Shown: positions 36,859 through 43,877 of the stretch, in pieces
How positions within the stretch are numbered: position 1 is the first letter of the stretch
Layout of the letters: each line of letters opens with the position of its first letter
IMG/VR virus record: IMGVR_UViG_3300022214_000010
Coordinates: 1-43,877 of that record
Origin: a virus
Reading direction: 5' to 3' (one strand)
Length of the DNA stretch: 43,877 nt
The notes under the pieces: generated by a model
What the model saw: the letters and a program-made list of their open reading frames with translations, nothing else
Database searches by the model: none
What the model was told of the DNA's origin: nothing
Translations under genes and position numbers: made by a program

Positions 36859-37290
36859 CTATGGATAAAAAGTGCGTTTGCCGGATCCCGGCGCGCGCGT
36901 GGTCAGGTGACACCAGCCCGGAGTCACGCTGGGGTGCTCTCGGTAAAGCCCGTACTCGGCGAGCTTCGAATTGCCGCCGTTTGGTGTGTCGAACTGATCC
37001 AGCCACGTGTCGAACTCATTGCGCGGATCGTAATCGTCGACCGCCCTGGCGTCCCTGTGGGGAGAGAGCGGCGCGCCCGTGCGCGTGCCCGGCGTGCGAA
37101 AGCTGCCATCACCATCCCCGCCAGCGCTGCCCGAGATCTCCGATCCGGTGTCCGGGTCTATCTCGCACGCTTTTCCGGTCGCGGCGCTCCACTCGGCACG
37201 CAGCCGATTGCGCCGCTCGAGCACGTCGGCCGCGTTCGCAGCGTGCTGGAGAGTGTGCGGCTTGCGAAAGTACTGTTCCAGCGTGATCAT
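36859..37290 (-). CDS. M15-type peptidase endolysin
   Basis: A 143-aa protein without a signal peptide. SPHRDARAVDDYDP gives H78 and D85 in the SXHXXGXXXD arrangement of M15 (VanY-like) peptidases, and EHPSVTPGWCHLTTRAPGS adds H128. These three are the zinc ligands. The final GSGKRTFYP is typical of phage members with this fold. It would cleave peptide links in peptidoglycan, reaching the wall through the holin. GGAG lies before the ATG. It is short for a full endolysin, but no second domain is expected in this group. Usual Gly after His is replaced by Ala. Confidence 0.82.
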   Translation of the reverse strand: MITLEQYFRKPHTLQHAANAADVLERRNRLRAEWSAATGKACEIDPDTGSEISGSAGGDGDGSFRTPGTRTGAPLSPHRDARAVDDYDPRNEFDTWLDQFDTPNGGNSKLAEYGLYREHPSVTPGWCHLTTRAPGSGKRTFYP

Positions 37291-37294
37291 GGAC

Positions 37295-37669
37295 CTACTC
37301 CCCTTCGAGCTTGCCAGCTAGCCGACGGCAGAACTGCTCCTGATTCTTGCGCTCCTTCGGGTCGAAGCGCTGCAGGCATGTCTGCTCGCGCGCCTCGATG
37401 AGGATTGCTTTCAGCAACCGCTCCTGACTGTCCCCGCGCGAGTTAAGCGCGCCGACCGTGGCTTTGTTAGCGTCCTCGATTGACCTCTTGATGCTCTTCG
37501 CGTCGTCGTTCGCTTCGACTGTGTGCTGCCATAAGCCAAAGCCGAGAGCGCCAGACACGATCAGGCTCGCCGTGGTGATGATTTCGAGCGCTCGCTTTGC
37601 GGGAAGCCGCACGGTGAGCCCGAACGCACTGAATTCCAATCGCTGAATTTCACCATTGCCGTCAGTCAT
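37295..37669 (-). CDS. 124-aa single-span membrane protein in lysis cluster (spanin candidate)
   Basis: The ATG at 37669 overlaps the preceding fibre gene by 8 bases and has no strong ribosome site, so it is translated by coupling. Residues 28-48 (ALEIITTASLIVSGALGFGL) form one span, followed by a charged helix (NDDAKSIKRSIEDANKATVG, ERLLKAILIEAREQTC) and two Cys near the end (TCLQRF, QFCRRLAGK). A short cytoplasmic N-terminus, one span and a long periplasmic helix are what an inner-membrane spanin looks like. The lipobox product of the neighbouring 36272-36850 gene could be its outer partner. This pairing is inference. Confidence 0.66.
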   Translation of the reverse strand: MTDGNGEIQRLEFSAFGLTVRLPAKRALEIITTASLIVSGALGFGLWQHTVEANDDAKSIKRSIEDANKATVGALNSRGDSQERLLKAILIEAREQTCLQRFDPKERKNQEQFCRRLAGKLEGE

Positions 37670-38189
37670 CGGTTGCGGCCTCTGTGGTGATAAAAAGCGT
37701 AACGGACGAGAGCCAGGCATCGACTCCATCGAGCGTGTCGGACGCATGCGCGCCGTCGCGGAAGACCTCGAAAAATACCAAGTCACCCTCTGCTGGCGAG
37801 CCAGCAATCGTGCACGGGCCGGTTTCCCCAGACAGCGAAAAGTTCGCCGTCGTCGTTTTGGCGTCGTCTACGACCGTGGCATCGCTGCCGAAGTTCACCA
37901 CTGGCGTGTCATTGTCGGAGACGGCCACGGCCCGGATCCCCCAGACGACGTTCGCCGCCCCGGATCCCGAGGCACGGCGCCACGCGAAGGCGGCCGAGAC
38001 TGCCCCACGATTCCACCCCTTTGGCATCTGAATGAGGAAACCCGCAAATTCCTTGGCCGCGCCATCGAACGGCAGATAAGGCACGTCCGGCTGGCCGGCG
38101 GCGCCTACCGACGTCAATAGCACGCCGCAGCCCGAAGTCTGGCGCGGGTTCATCGCCATCGCTGGGACGGGCACCGCCTGCTTGCCGGT
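37662..38189 (-). repeat. Duplicated fibre C-terminal domain, copy A
   Basis: Encodes residues 202-376 of the 376-aa fibre plus the stop codon. About 71% of residues (124/175, counted by eye without gaps) match copy B at 40097-40624. Identical stretches include QPDVPYL, FDGAAKE, NVVWGIR, VAVSDN and GDLVFFEVFRDGA. A gene-internal duplication or exchange between fibres is the simplest origin. Confidence 0.9.
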
Positions 38190-38792
38190 CGGTGGCTTCG
38201 ACAGGATGATGAAGTCGTTCGCGCTCACGCGCACCAAACGCACATGCGAAAACGGCGGGATGACGTACGGCGCGCCAGCGCTGCCGCCATCGATAGAATC
38301 CCCGCCCCCGGGGAGGAACCGCACAAGGGCAGACGTCAGGCTCTTGACATCGATCAGATCGTTGTTCGCCAAGGCACTCGCCGCAGGCAGGGTCAGGTCG
38401 GCGGCTGCGGTCACGCGCTTGGTGCTCGGGAAGTCCTGCGCCGTAAAAGACGTGTTGCCCGTGACGGTGGCGAGCTCGCCACGCTGCTGCCACCACTCCA
38501 TCGAGCCCTTTGTCATTCGCGCTTCGACTCGATCGTTTGAACTCAGAACAAGCGCGCTCGTGCCCTCCTGCGCGCGCACGATGGTGGTGAAGCTGTCACC
38601 GGACCGAGCCGTGCACTTGCATACCTCGATGTTGCCGTCCGCCTTGATGAACGTGAACATGAACCAATCGCCGTTCGTCGGGTTCGGGAAGAGCGCCCCT
38701 TGGCCACCGCCCAGGGTGCAGGCAGTATCGCCGGCGCCAATGCCGGCGTTCAGCCGGCCCTTGGCGTTGTTCGAATAAAGTTGCCGTCCCAT
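37662..38792 (-). CDS. Second tail fibre / receptor-binding protein (376 aa)
   Basis: It begins GRQLYSNNAKGRLNAGIGAG, an N-terminal pattern seen in phage fibres, followed by beta-strand segments (FPNPTNGDWFMFTFIKADGN, TARSGDSFTTIVRAQEGTSA) and a collar-like part (TVTGNTSFTAQDFPSTKRV). Residues 202-376 are nearly a copy (124 of 175 identical by eye) of the C-terminus of the 1078-aa fibre, so both fibres probably show the same head domain. That domain, with WGIRAVAVSDNDTP and GDLVFFEVFRDG, is known from the tips of many phage fibres. ATG follows GGAGAG. Receptor binding is inferred. Confidence 0.8.
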   Translation of the reverse strand: MGRQLYSNNAKGRLNAGIGAGDTACTLGGGQGALFPNPTNGDWFMFTFIKADGNIEVCKCTARSGDSFTTIVRAQEGTSALVLSSNDRVEARMTKGSMEWWQQRGELATVTGNTSFTAQDFPSTKRVTAAADLTLPAASALANNDLIDVKSLTSALVRFLPGGGDSIDGGSAGAPYVIPPFSHVRLVRVSANDFIILSKPPTGKQAVPVPAMAMNPRQTSGCGVLLTSVGAAGQPDVPYLPFDGAAKEFAGFLIQMPKGWNRGAVSAAFAWRRASGSGAANVVWGIRAVAVSDNDTPVVNFGSDATVVDDAKTTTANFSLSGETGPCTIAGSPAEGDLVFFEVFRDGAHASDTLDGVDAWLSSVTLFITTEAATDD

Positions 38793-38804
38793 GGGGCGCT
38801 CTCC

Positions 38805-39257
38805 TTATTGCGCTGCCGCCGCCGGCCTGTCGCGTTCGACAGCCGCCTCGTTGAAAAGCTCATTGATCCGGTAGTAGACGACCGGCGACGCGTACGCCTT
38901 CTCGATGGCCTTGAGGATGATCTCCTTTTCCTTCTCGGAGATTTCCACAGGCTCCTTATCCAGCAGCTTGAGGGCAAGGCGCATCCGGTCGACCCGTTCG
39001 GCGCCCATCATTGCCTGGTCCGGCAGCTGCAGAGCCGCCATGCACGCGGACTGCGCAGTGAGGATCGTTTCCTTCGGATCGCCGCCGGTGCCCCAGAAGC
39101 CGCGCAGGATCGCGATCGCTTGATCCAGCATCATATCGGCGATCCCGGCCTCGCGCATCGCGGCGCGCACGGACTCGATTCCAGCTCGTTCCTTCAGGGG
39201 CTCGCCCTGTAGGTTCATCAGATCCACCGCAAACTGCACCTTCATCGTTTTGCTCAC
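38805..39257 (-). CDS. 150-aa conserved phage protein
   Basis: GTG at 39257 is preceded by GGAGGAG at the right distance; an ATG four codons later is possible. The protein is mostly helical: MKVQFAVDLMNLQGEPLKER, REAGIADMMLDQAIAILRGF, ERVDRMRLALKLLDKEPVEI and EKEIILKAIEKAYASPVVYY. The pattern recurs beside tail fibre genes, and the acidic helices suggest a fibre-assembly chaperone. There is no direct proof. It lies between the glycine-rich adhesin and the second fibre, and all three may be co-translated. Confidence 0.68.
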   Translation of the reverse strand: MSKTMKVQFAVDLMNLQGEPLKERAGIESVRAAMREAGIADMMLDQAIAILRGFWGTGGDPKETILTAQSACMAALQLPDQAMMGAERVDRMRLALKLLDKEPVEISEKEKEIILKAIEKAYASPVVYYRINELFNEAAVERDRPAAAAQ

Positions 39258-39273
39258 AGCCTCCTCCTTTCGT

Positions 39274-40104
39274 TTATCCAGTCCTGCTACCGAGAATAGT
39301 ACCGACTACCTTGAAATTGATCTTCGAGTCTCCCAGCGTCGCTGCGCCGGCGGCAGCGCCAGAGCCATACGGAGCGCCATTCGACAGACCGTTGGTCCCA
39401 GCGGCGGCGAAGTCACCTCCATTGCCGCCGGAGTCGTTGGTATTTGGATGGTTGCCCCCGACGCCTCCAATGCCGGCGACGGACGGCGTGCCAGAGCCGC
39501 CAGCGACGCCGGGGATGTTGAGCGGGCTACCGTTCGCTGCGCCGCCCGCGCCGCCCGTCGTAGTGGTTCTCCCGCGCCCCGACCCGCCACCGCCACCACC
39601 AAAGCTGAACGTTCCTGGGGAGCATCCAGCGCCACCATATCCCCCGCCGCCTCCGGCGCCGGCGATGGTGCCGTTGTTGTAGAAGTCGAGCATGCCGGTA
39701 CTCGGAAGCCCGGTCGCGTCGACGGCAGGGCCGCCTACGCCCGCGGCGACGGGGGCAATCGGCGTGCACCCGCTCGCGCCCTCGCCTTGGCCGCCCTTAC
39801 CGCCTTTACCCATGATCGTGCCGCCATTGACGATCTGGATCTTCGAGCCGGAATTCCAACCGCTGCCGAGAACCAGGCCGGCTGTAGCTGTGCTCGTGCT
39901 CCCTAGCTCGATTCCGGGCGCAATGGTAAGGACGACATTCACGCGCCCGCTCGGTGAGCCGGCCGCCGTGAACAAGTTGAAGTCGTCGGTGCTCGCGCCG
40001 ATCGTGATGTTGATGGTCGGCGCACCCGAGAACCCGATGCTCGGAATCAAGCGCATGAATCCCAGCTGCAGCTTGCGCAGTGCAATTTTCGGGACTCTAA
40101 GCAT
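39274..40104 (-). CDS. Glycine-rich tail-tip adhesin (276 aa)
   Basis: The ATG at 40104 overlaps the 1078-aa fibre by 8 bases; an ATG at 40116 would add four residues. The first 100 residues look folded (LGFMRLIPSIGFSGAPTINI, DDFNLFTAAGSPSGRVNVVL). From about residue 100 the sequence turns into Gly-rich motifs (GKGGKGGQGEG, GAGGGGGYGGAGC, GGGGGGSGRG, GGVGGNHPN) separated by short variable loops. Such Gly-rich stretches form polyglycine-II sandwiches in the gp38-type adhesins of T-even-like phages, where variable loops touch the receptor. Receptor binding is inferred from that likeness. Confidence 0.72.
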   Translation of the reverse strand: MLRVPKIALRKLQLGFMRLIPSIGFSGAPTINITIGASTDDFNLFTAAGSPSGRVNVVLTIAPGIELGSTSTATAGLVLGSGWNSGSKIQIVNGGTIMGKGGKGGQGEGASGCTPIAPVAAGVGGPAVDATGLPSTGMLDFYNNGTIAGAGGGGGYGGAGCSPGTFSFGGGGGGSGRGRTTTTGGAGGAANGSPLNIPGVAGGSGTPSVAGIGGVGGNHPNTNDSGGNGGDFAAAGTNGLSNGAPYGSGAAAGAATLGDSKINFKVVGTILGSRTG

Positions 40105-40624
40105 CGTTCGGCGCATCCGTGGTGAGGAATAAGGTCACTTCGGTGAGCCAGGCATCGACCGCATCGAGCGTGTCGCCGCCAGCTGCGCCGTCCCGGAATA
40201 CTTCGAAGAACACCAGATCACCCTCGGCGGGCGTGCCGCCGATCGTGCACGCGCTCGTCTCGCCCGATACGTTCATGTTGGCCGTCGTGGTGCTCGCCGC
40301 GTCCGTCACCGTGGCATCCGAACCGAACGTAGCCACCGGAGTCTCGTTGTCGGATACCGCGACGCCACGAATACCCCAGACCACGTTCGCTGCGCTGGTG
40401 CCCGAAGCGCGCCGCCAGCTGAATGCGGCCGTCACCGTGCCTTCGTTCCAGCCCTTGGGCATGCGCATCAGGAAACCGGCGTACTCTTTCGCGGCGCCGT
40501 CGAATGCCAGGTAGGGCACGTCCGGCTGATTCGCTGCGCCAGTCGTCGTGACGATGAACGCACAACCGTTCGTCTGGCGCGGTGCCATGGAGGCCGCGGA
40601 AATCGGGATCGCGTTCTTGCCGGC
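40097..40624 (-). repeat. Duplicated fibre C-terminal domain, copy B
   Basis: Encodes residues 904-1078 of the large fibre plus the stop codon. It is the counterpart of copy A at 37662-38189, and differs mostly at surface-type positions while keeping the FDGAAKE, MPKGWN and FRDGA motifs. Confidence 0.9.
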
Positions 40625-43333
40625 GAGAACCACGGCCGCCGCGCCGGTGCCGCGCAACACGCCAGTGCCTTTCGGGGTGAGCGTCAGGCTCACATTGGCG
40701 TCGCTTCCTTCGGCCGAGATTGTGACCGTGTTGCCAGTGGCCCCGCCTGCAACCTGCACATAGTTCACTGCGCTAGCGACGTGCGCGATACGCGCCTGCT
40801 CAGAGGCGCCTGCCGCGGTGAAGAAGCGAATGGTGCCCGTGCCCTTGCTTATCATCGCGAGCGCGACGTTGGTATCGGACCCCGCCGCCTGCACTGTGGG
40901 CGCGTTGGTGGTCGTATTCCCGGTGAGGAGGACGTAATTCACCGCGCTCGACACATGACCGATGCGCGCCTGCTCGAACGCATCAGTGCCGAGCCGCCCG
41001 GTGTAGAGCGACATGGCCGTGGCCGCGGCGCCGCTGGCGATTGAAAGGGCGTTGAGGCCGCCGGCAAGCCATGCGTAGCGAGGCCGATTCGCGCCAGAGG
41101 CGCCGATGTCAAGCGTGTTATCGGTCTGAGCAATGAAATGACCGGAAGAATTGATGTTCCAACGGTCTGCGCCATTGGTATTCAGGAGGACGCTATTGGC
41201 GCCAGCAGCTTTGATCCTAACGATACGCGCCGTGCCTGTACCGCCTATCTCGGACCCAATCTCCAGAATGTTAGAAGCCCACGCTGCTACGCCTCGCTCG
41301 AAGTTGCTGGCATCGGTGAAGGTGTTGTAGATACGAACAGTCTGAGCACCACCGCCATTGTTGAATTCCGAGATATTGGACGCAGCCCTGAAAGTGATGT
41401 TTTGCGGAGTCCCCGTGCCAGCGAACTCGCTGCCAACGACAAAACCGAGCGTGGCATCGGCCTGAATACGAAAGCGCTCGAAGTTCGAGCTATCGGTGAA
41501 GGTCTTGTAGACGCGGAAGGTCTGGCCATTCGCCGCATTCCTGAGTGCGAGGACATTGGCGGCGTCGCGCTGCAGGATGGTGTCCTTGGCGTTGGTTTCC
41601 AGGCCGGAGGTCCAGCCGAGAAGTACGGTCGACGCCAACGTCAAGCCGTTCGATGCCGACATCGTGATCGACGCAGTGCTGTCCCGGTTGCCCCAGCCCA
41701 TTTCCCACGAACCCGCGTTGTCGTAGAAGTAGACCGAGCCGGTAGCGCGCCGATGGAAGCCCAAGGCGGTTTGGGAAGCGAACGCGAAAGTGGGCGCCGC
41801 GAAAGAACCGTTCGGCCCGAGAGCCTGCGTTCCCCAGTAGATTGAACGCGGGCGATTGGCGCCGGAAGCGCCGATGTCGAGTGTGTTGTCTGTGTTCCAA
41901 ATCAGATGCCCAGAGGCGGTAAATTGTGCTCGATCTAAGTTTGTCGTCCTGAACTGAAGAAACGACGCACCGGCAGGTCCCAAATAGATATTGCGCGCCG
42001 TTCCTGTACCAGCAAACTCGTCCTGAAGGATATAGTTGGACGCATCGGACTGGATGCGAAAGCGCGAGTAGTTGGAGGCATCGGTGAACGTCGCGTATAG
42101 ATTGAACCTCTGCGCGTTCGTGCCATTGCGCTGCGCGAGGGTGTTTGCGGCGTCGCGCCGAAGAACTAGATCAACAGGATCGGTGATTGCCGCGGAAGTC
42201 CACCCGAATGGGTGATCCCCACGAATGGTCAAGCCGGTGTTGGAATCAGAGATACGAACTATGTCCGTTCCGGCCACTGAGAACCAAATGTTCGCTCCAC
42301 CGCCATGGATTCCGCTGTTTGTGCCGGTAGCAAAAGCGAGCGACGGAACAGAAGCGCTGCCGTCAGGCACCAGCAGTGCCCCGCCGAATGTCGTGAGGCT
42401 GGTGACCGGATCGAATTGAAGGTTCGTGATCGCGTCTGTAGTGTTTCTGATCCTGAAAACACCCGTGCCGCCGTAGGTCGGTCCGGCGCCCAAGTCATAG
42501 CGCTTGCCACCGCCTACGCTCAGGATGAAGCGGATGGATCCGTCTTGGAGGATCTGGCCGAGCATGCCGAAGGTGCCGGTCGGCGTGTAGTCGACGCGGT
42601 ATTCGACGGACTTGGCGGGATCTGTCTCGACGAGCGTTACCGCGTGGGTCGGCGCGCTCGTGCCGATGCCGAGCCTGCTGTTTGTGTTGTCCCAGACCAG
42701 CTTGCTCGTATCGGTAAGCGCGCCGGCGGGCCCCACGTACGGCACGCGTCCTGCCGTCAACCCGGCGATCGCGATGCTCGCGGCCGTGAGCACACCGACT
42801 ACGGTGAGGGCAGCGAAAGTCGGGCTCGCGCCGGGATGAATGTCCTGCGGCAAGCTCAGCGTCAGGCTTTCATTTTCAGCGCCGGAGGCATTGATCTGGT
42901 TCGCGGTGCCGTTGATGGCGCGCGCCACATAGTTCTGGTCGGCCTTCTTGAACAGGAAGCCGGGCCCGACGACCTGGTTGATCCCGGGCACCAACGGGAA
43001 ATCTCCGTCTGCCATCGCATTTCCAACGATGTCGGCGAAGTTCACGTCCGTGTCCGGCATGCGGATGACCGATTTCATGATCGCCCGATTGGTGACCGGG
43101 TGCCGGATCTTGATGACGTAGACGGTGTTGCGCGTTCCCAGCACGTTCGGGAACAAGTTGAGGGAGGCTTGCCCGTTCACGTCGGTGATCGCCTGCTCGA
43201 TCACACGATCGACGATCTCCTCCTGATAGATATCGCTGACGTTCAGCTGCGCCGTGATGACGGCGCCCTGAATCGGTGAAGCGTCCGATTCGTTTACATC
43301 GAAGGACAGGACGCGGGTTGGGACGACGGCCAT
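40097..43333 (-). CDS. Large modular tail fibre (1078 aa)
   Basis: It starts at TGATG overlapping the upstream structural gene. The N-terminus (RVLSFDVNESDASPIQGAVI, VDRVIEQAITDVNGQASLN) looks like a virion-attachment domain with a carboxypeptidase-like Ig fold. The shaft is built of repeated beta modules. Residues about 375-590 contain three copies of a 'FTDASNYSRFRIQ...EFAGTGTARNI' unit, two copies of DNTLDIGASGANRPR and two copies of an EQARIGHVSSAVNYV block. The last 175 residues match the second fibre. The whole is a typical trimeric fibre for host recognition. A chaperone or adhesin follows in the next genes. Confidence 0.86.
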   Translation of the reverse strand: MAVVPTRVLSFDVNESDASPIQGAVITAQLNVSDIYQEEIVDRVIEQAITDVNGQASLNLFPNVLGTRNTVYVIKIRHPVTNRAIMKSVIRMPDTDVNFADIVGNAMADGDFPLVPGINQVVGPGFLFKKADQNYVARAINGTANQINASGAENESLTLSLPQDIHPGASPTFAALTVVGVLTAASIAIAGLTAGRVPYVGPAGALTDTSKLVWDNTNSRLGIGTSAPTHAVTLVETDPAKSVEYRVDYTPTGTFGMLGQILQDGSIRFILSVGGGKRYDLGAGPTYGGTGVFRIRNTTDAITNLQFDPVTSLTTFGGALLVPDGSASVPSLAFATGTNSGIHGGGANIWFSVAGTDIVRISDSNTGLTIRGDHPFGWTSAAITDPVDLVLRRDAANTLAQRNGTNAQRFNLYATFTDASNYSRFRIQSDASNYILQDEFAGTGTARNIYLGPAGASFLQFRTTNLDRAQFTASGHLIWNTDNTLDIGASGANRPRSIYWGTQALGPNGSFAAPTFAFASQTALGFHRRATGSVYFYDNAGSWEMGWGNRDSTASITMSASNGLTLASTVLLGWTSGLETNAKDTILQRDAANVLALRNAANGQTFRVYKTFTDSSNFERFRIQADATLGFVVGSEFAGTGTPQNITFRAASNISEFNNGGGAQTVRIYNTFTDASNFERGVAAWASNILEIGSEIGGTGTARIVRIKAAGANSVLLNTNGADRWNINSSGHFIAQTDNTLDIGASGANRPRYAWLAGGLNALSIASGAAATAMSLYTGRLGTDAFEQARIGHVSSAVNYVLLTGNTTTNAPTVQAAGSDTNVALAMISKGTGTIRFFTAAGASEQARIAHVASAVNYVQVAGGATGNTVTISAEGSDANVSLTLTPKGTGVLRGTGAAAVVLAGKNAIPISAASMAPRQTNGCAFIVTTTGAANQPDVPYLAFDGAAKEYAGFLMRMPKGWNEGTVTAAFSWRRASGTSAANVVWGIRGVAVSDNETPVATFGSDATVTDAASTTTANMNVSGETSACTIGGTPAEGDLVFFEVFRDGAAGGDTLDAVDAWLTEVTLFLTTDAPNDA

Positions 43334-43877
43334 CAGGCGAACTTAGGCGCGATCACGCGCTGGTTGGCGTTGCCGTAGGAGCGATTGACGCGCAACCGCG
43401 CGCGCGAGCGCTCGGCGCGGTACATGCCCATCAGGAACACCGAGCGCGTTTGCCGGTGCCAGGGCTTGCCGTCCATCGCCATCAGATGCGCTTTGGTGCC
43501 CACTTCCAGCGCCTCTTGCCACTCCTCCATGAAGGTTTCGTCGATGGTGGTCGAGTCCAGCTTTGGCTTGAGGCTGACGCGATAGTGCAGCCCGCCCACT
43601 GTGCCATTGACCGTAGGCACGCAGGGGAAGGTGATCGCGAGCGGCTGGATCTGCGTGAAGAAGCGAAAGTCGTCGGCGCTGCGCTCGCGCCAGTTGTTCC
43701 CGATGAATTGCTGGATCCAACTCAGATCCTTGAACTCGCTTTCCACGCCGTCCACGCTCAGGTACTCGACCGAAATCGGCTGCACCTGGGCGCTCGGCAC
43801 TTCGATGTCGTAGTCGCTGACCAGCTGGAGGATCGACTCGTCGGTGACCTCGAATTGATAGGCGCGCGAGTGATGGC
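43333..43877 (-). CDS. Structural protein (partial, runs off right edge)
   Basis: 181 codons are visible; the frame is open to the edge, so the start lies outside. The GTG at 43800 is an internal Val and not a start, because the preceding sequence (AYQFEVTDESILQLVSDYDI) is clearly part of the protein. Later marks are WRERSADDFRFFTQIQPLAI, TVGGLHYRVSLKPKLDSTTI, FMEEWQEALEVGTKAHLMAM and RVNRSYGNANQRVIAPKF. It looks like a phage virion protein preceding the fibres. The family could not be named. Its TGA overlaps the fibre ATG. Confidence 0.75.
   Translation of the reverse strand, partial: HHSRAYQFEVTDESILQLVSDYDIEVPSAQVQPISVEYLSVDGVESEFKDLSWIQQFIGNNWRERSADDFRFFTQIQPLAITFPCVPTVNGTVGGLHYRVSLKPKLDSTTIDETFMEEWQEALEVGTKAHLMAMDGKPWHRQTRSVFLMGMYRAERSRARLRVNRSYGNANQRVIAPKFA

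Noticed and set aside
37662-40624. Diversity-generating retroelement, suggested by BPP-1-like gene order and duplicated fibre domain
   Set aside because: No reverse transcriptase gene or template repeat is present in the window, and the two copies differ throughout and not at adenine-directed sites only.
43343-43800. Separate gene starting at GTG 43800
   Set aside because: The frame is open to the right edge with protein-like sequence before 43800, so the GTG is an internal codon of a longer protein.
1-43877. tRNA genes, CRISPR arrays, insertion sequences or an integrase/attachment site
   Set aside because: No cloverleaf with a T-loop consensus, no regularly spaced repeats with spacers, no transposase or integrase motifs were seen when reading both strands; small features could still be missed by eye.

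Overview
The window reads as a large piece of a tailed-phage genome, or of a prophage of that type. It is GC-rich and densely packed. Most genes overlap by ATGA, GTGA or TGATG, and a clear phage gene order is visible. The 4121-codon polyvalent virion protein, the small structural genes before it, the fibre genes and a YqaJ/Bet recombination cassette recall short-tailed phages of Burkholderiales such as the Bordetella BPP-1 and Burkholderia BcepC6B groups. That affiliation is an inference from protein patterns; no search was run. I see no integrase, CI-type repressor, reverse transcriptase, tRNA or CRISPR array. Large terminase, portal, major capsid protein and replicative helicase are not in the window and presumably lie beyond its edges, because both end genes run off.

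Layout, left to right. (1) 1-1021, minus strand: a replication-initiator-like protein (open at the left edge) and a Cys/His mini-protein, behind three 9-bp direct repeats at 10-bp spacing. (2) 1022-1576: no convincing gene, but hairpins and a G-rich stem. (3) 1577-2902, minus: a small-terminase-like protein and two small proteins, read from a palindrome-rich control region at 2903-3047. (4) 3041-6390, minus: a five-gene unit (110-aa phage protein, AAA+ ATPase, helical partner, secreted/membrane mini-protein, helical membrane protein) ending in a rho-independent terminator. (5) 6391-6553: a divergent control region with a perfect 17-bp inverted repeat. (6) 6554-10720, plus: about a dozen small early genes led by an in-frame fusion of a DNA-binding domain to an outer-membrane barrel. 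It also holds a YkgJ-type metal-binding protein, a KorA/TrfB-like helix-turn-helix protein and a leader with two palindromes and an intrinsic terminator.

(7) 18130 down to 10835, minus: a recombination and accessory operon (zinc ribbon, membrane Cys protein, YqaJ exonuclease, Bet/RecT annealing protein, Gp37/Gp68-like protein, DUF1643 protein, HNH-like protein, DUF559/Vsr-like nuclease). A probable promoter with a perfect TTGACA -35 box stands at its head. (8) 18151-18772, plus: a small protein overlapping a HAD phosphatase. (9) 43877 down to 18915, minus: the late operon. It holds a structural protein (open at the right edge), a modular 1078-aa fibre, a glycine-rich adhesin, a second fibre that shares the C-terminal domain of the first, lysis genes (M15 endolysin, holin-like protein with a lipobox, single-span membrane protein), a 621-aa tail protein, a cupin-like virion protein, two internal virion candidates and the giant protein. 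A strong hairpin terminator separates the two converging units at 18880-18914.

The parts fit one cycle. The two left units and the divergent control region look early or regulatory. The recombination operon supplies exonuclease plus annealing protein for replication and repair. The late operon builds the tail and fibres, lyses the host, and makes a giant protein of the kind thought to be packaged and injected with the DNA.
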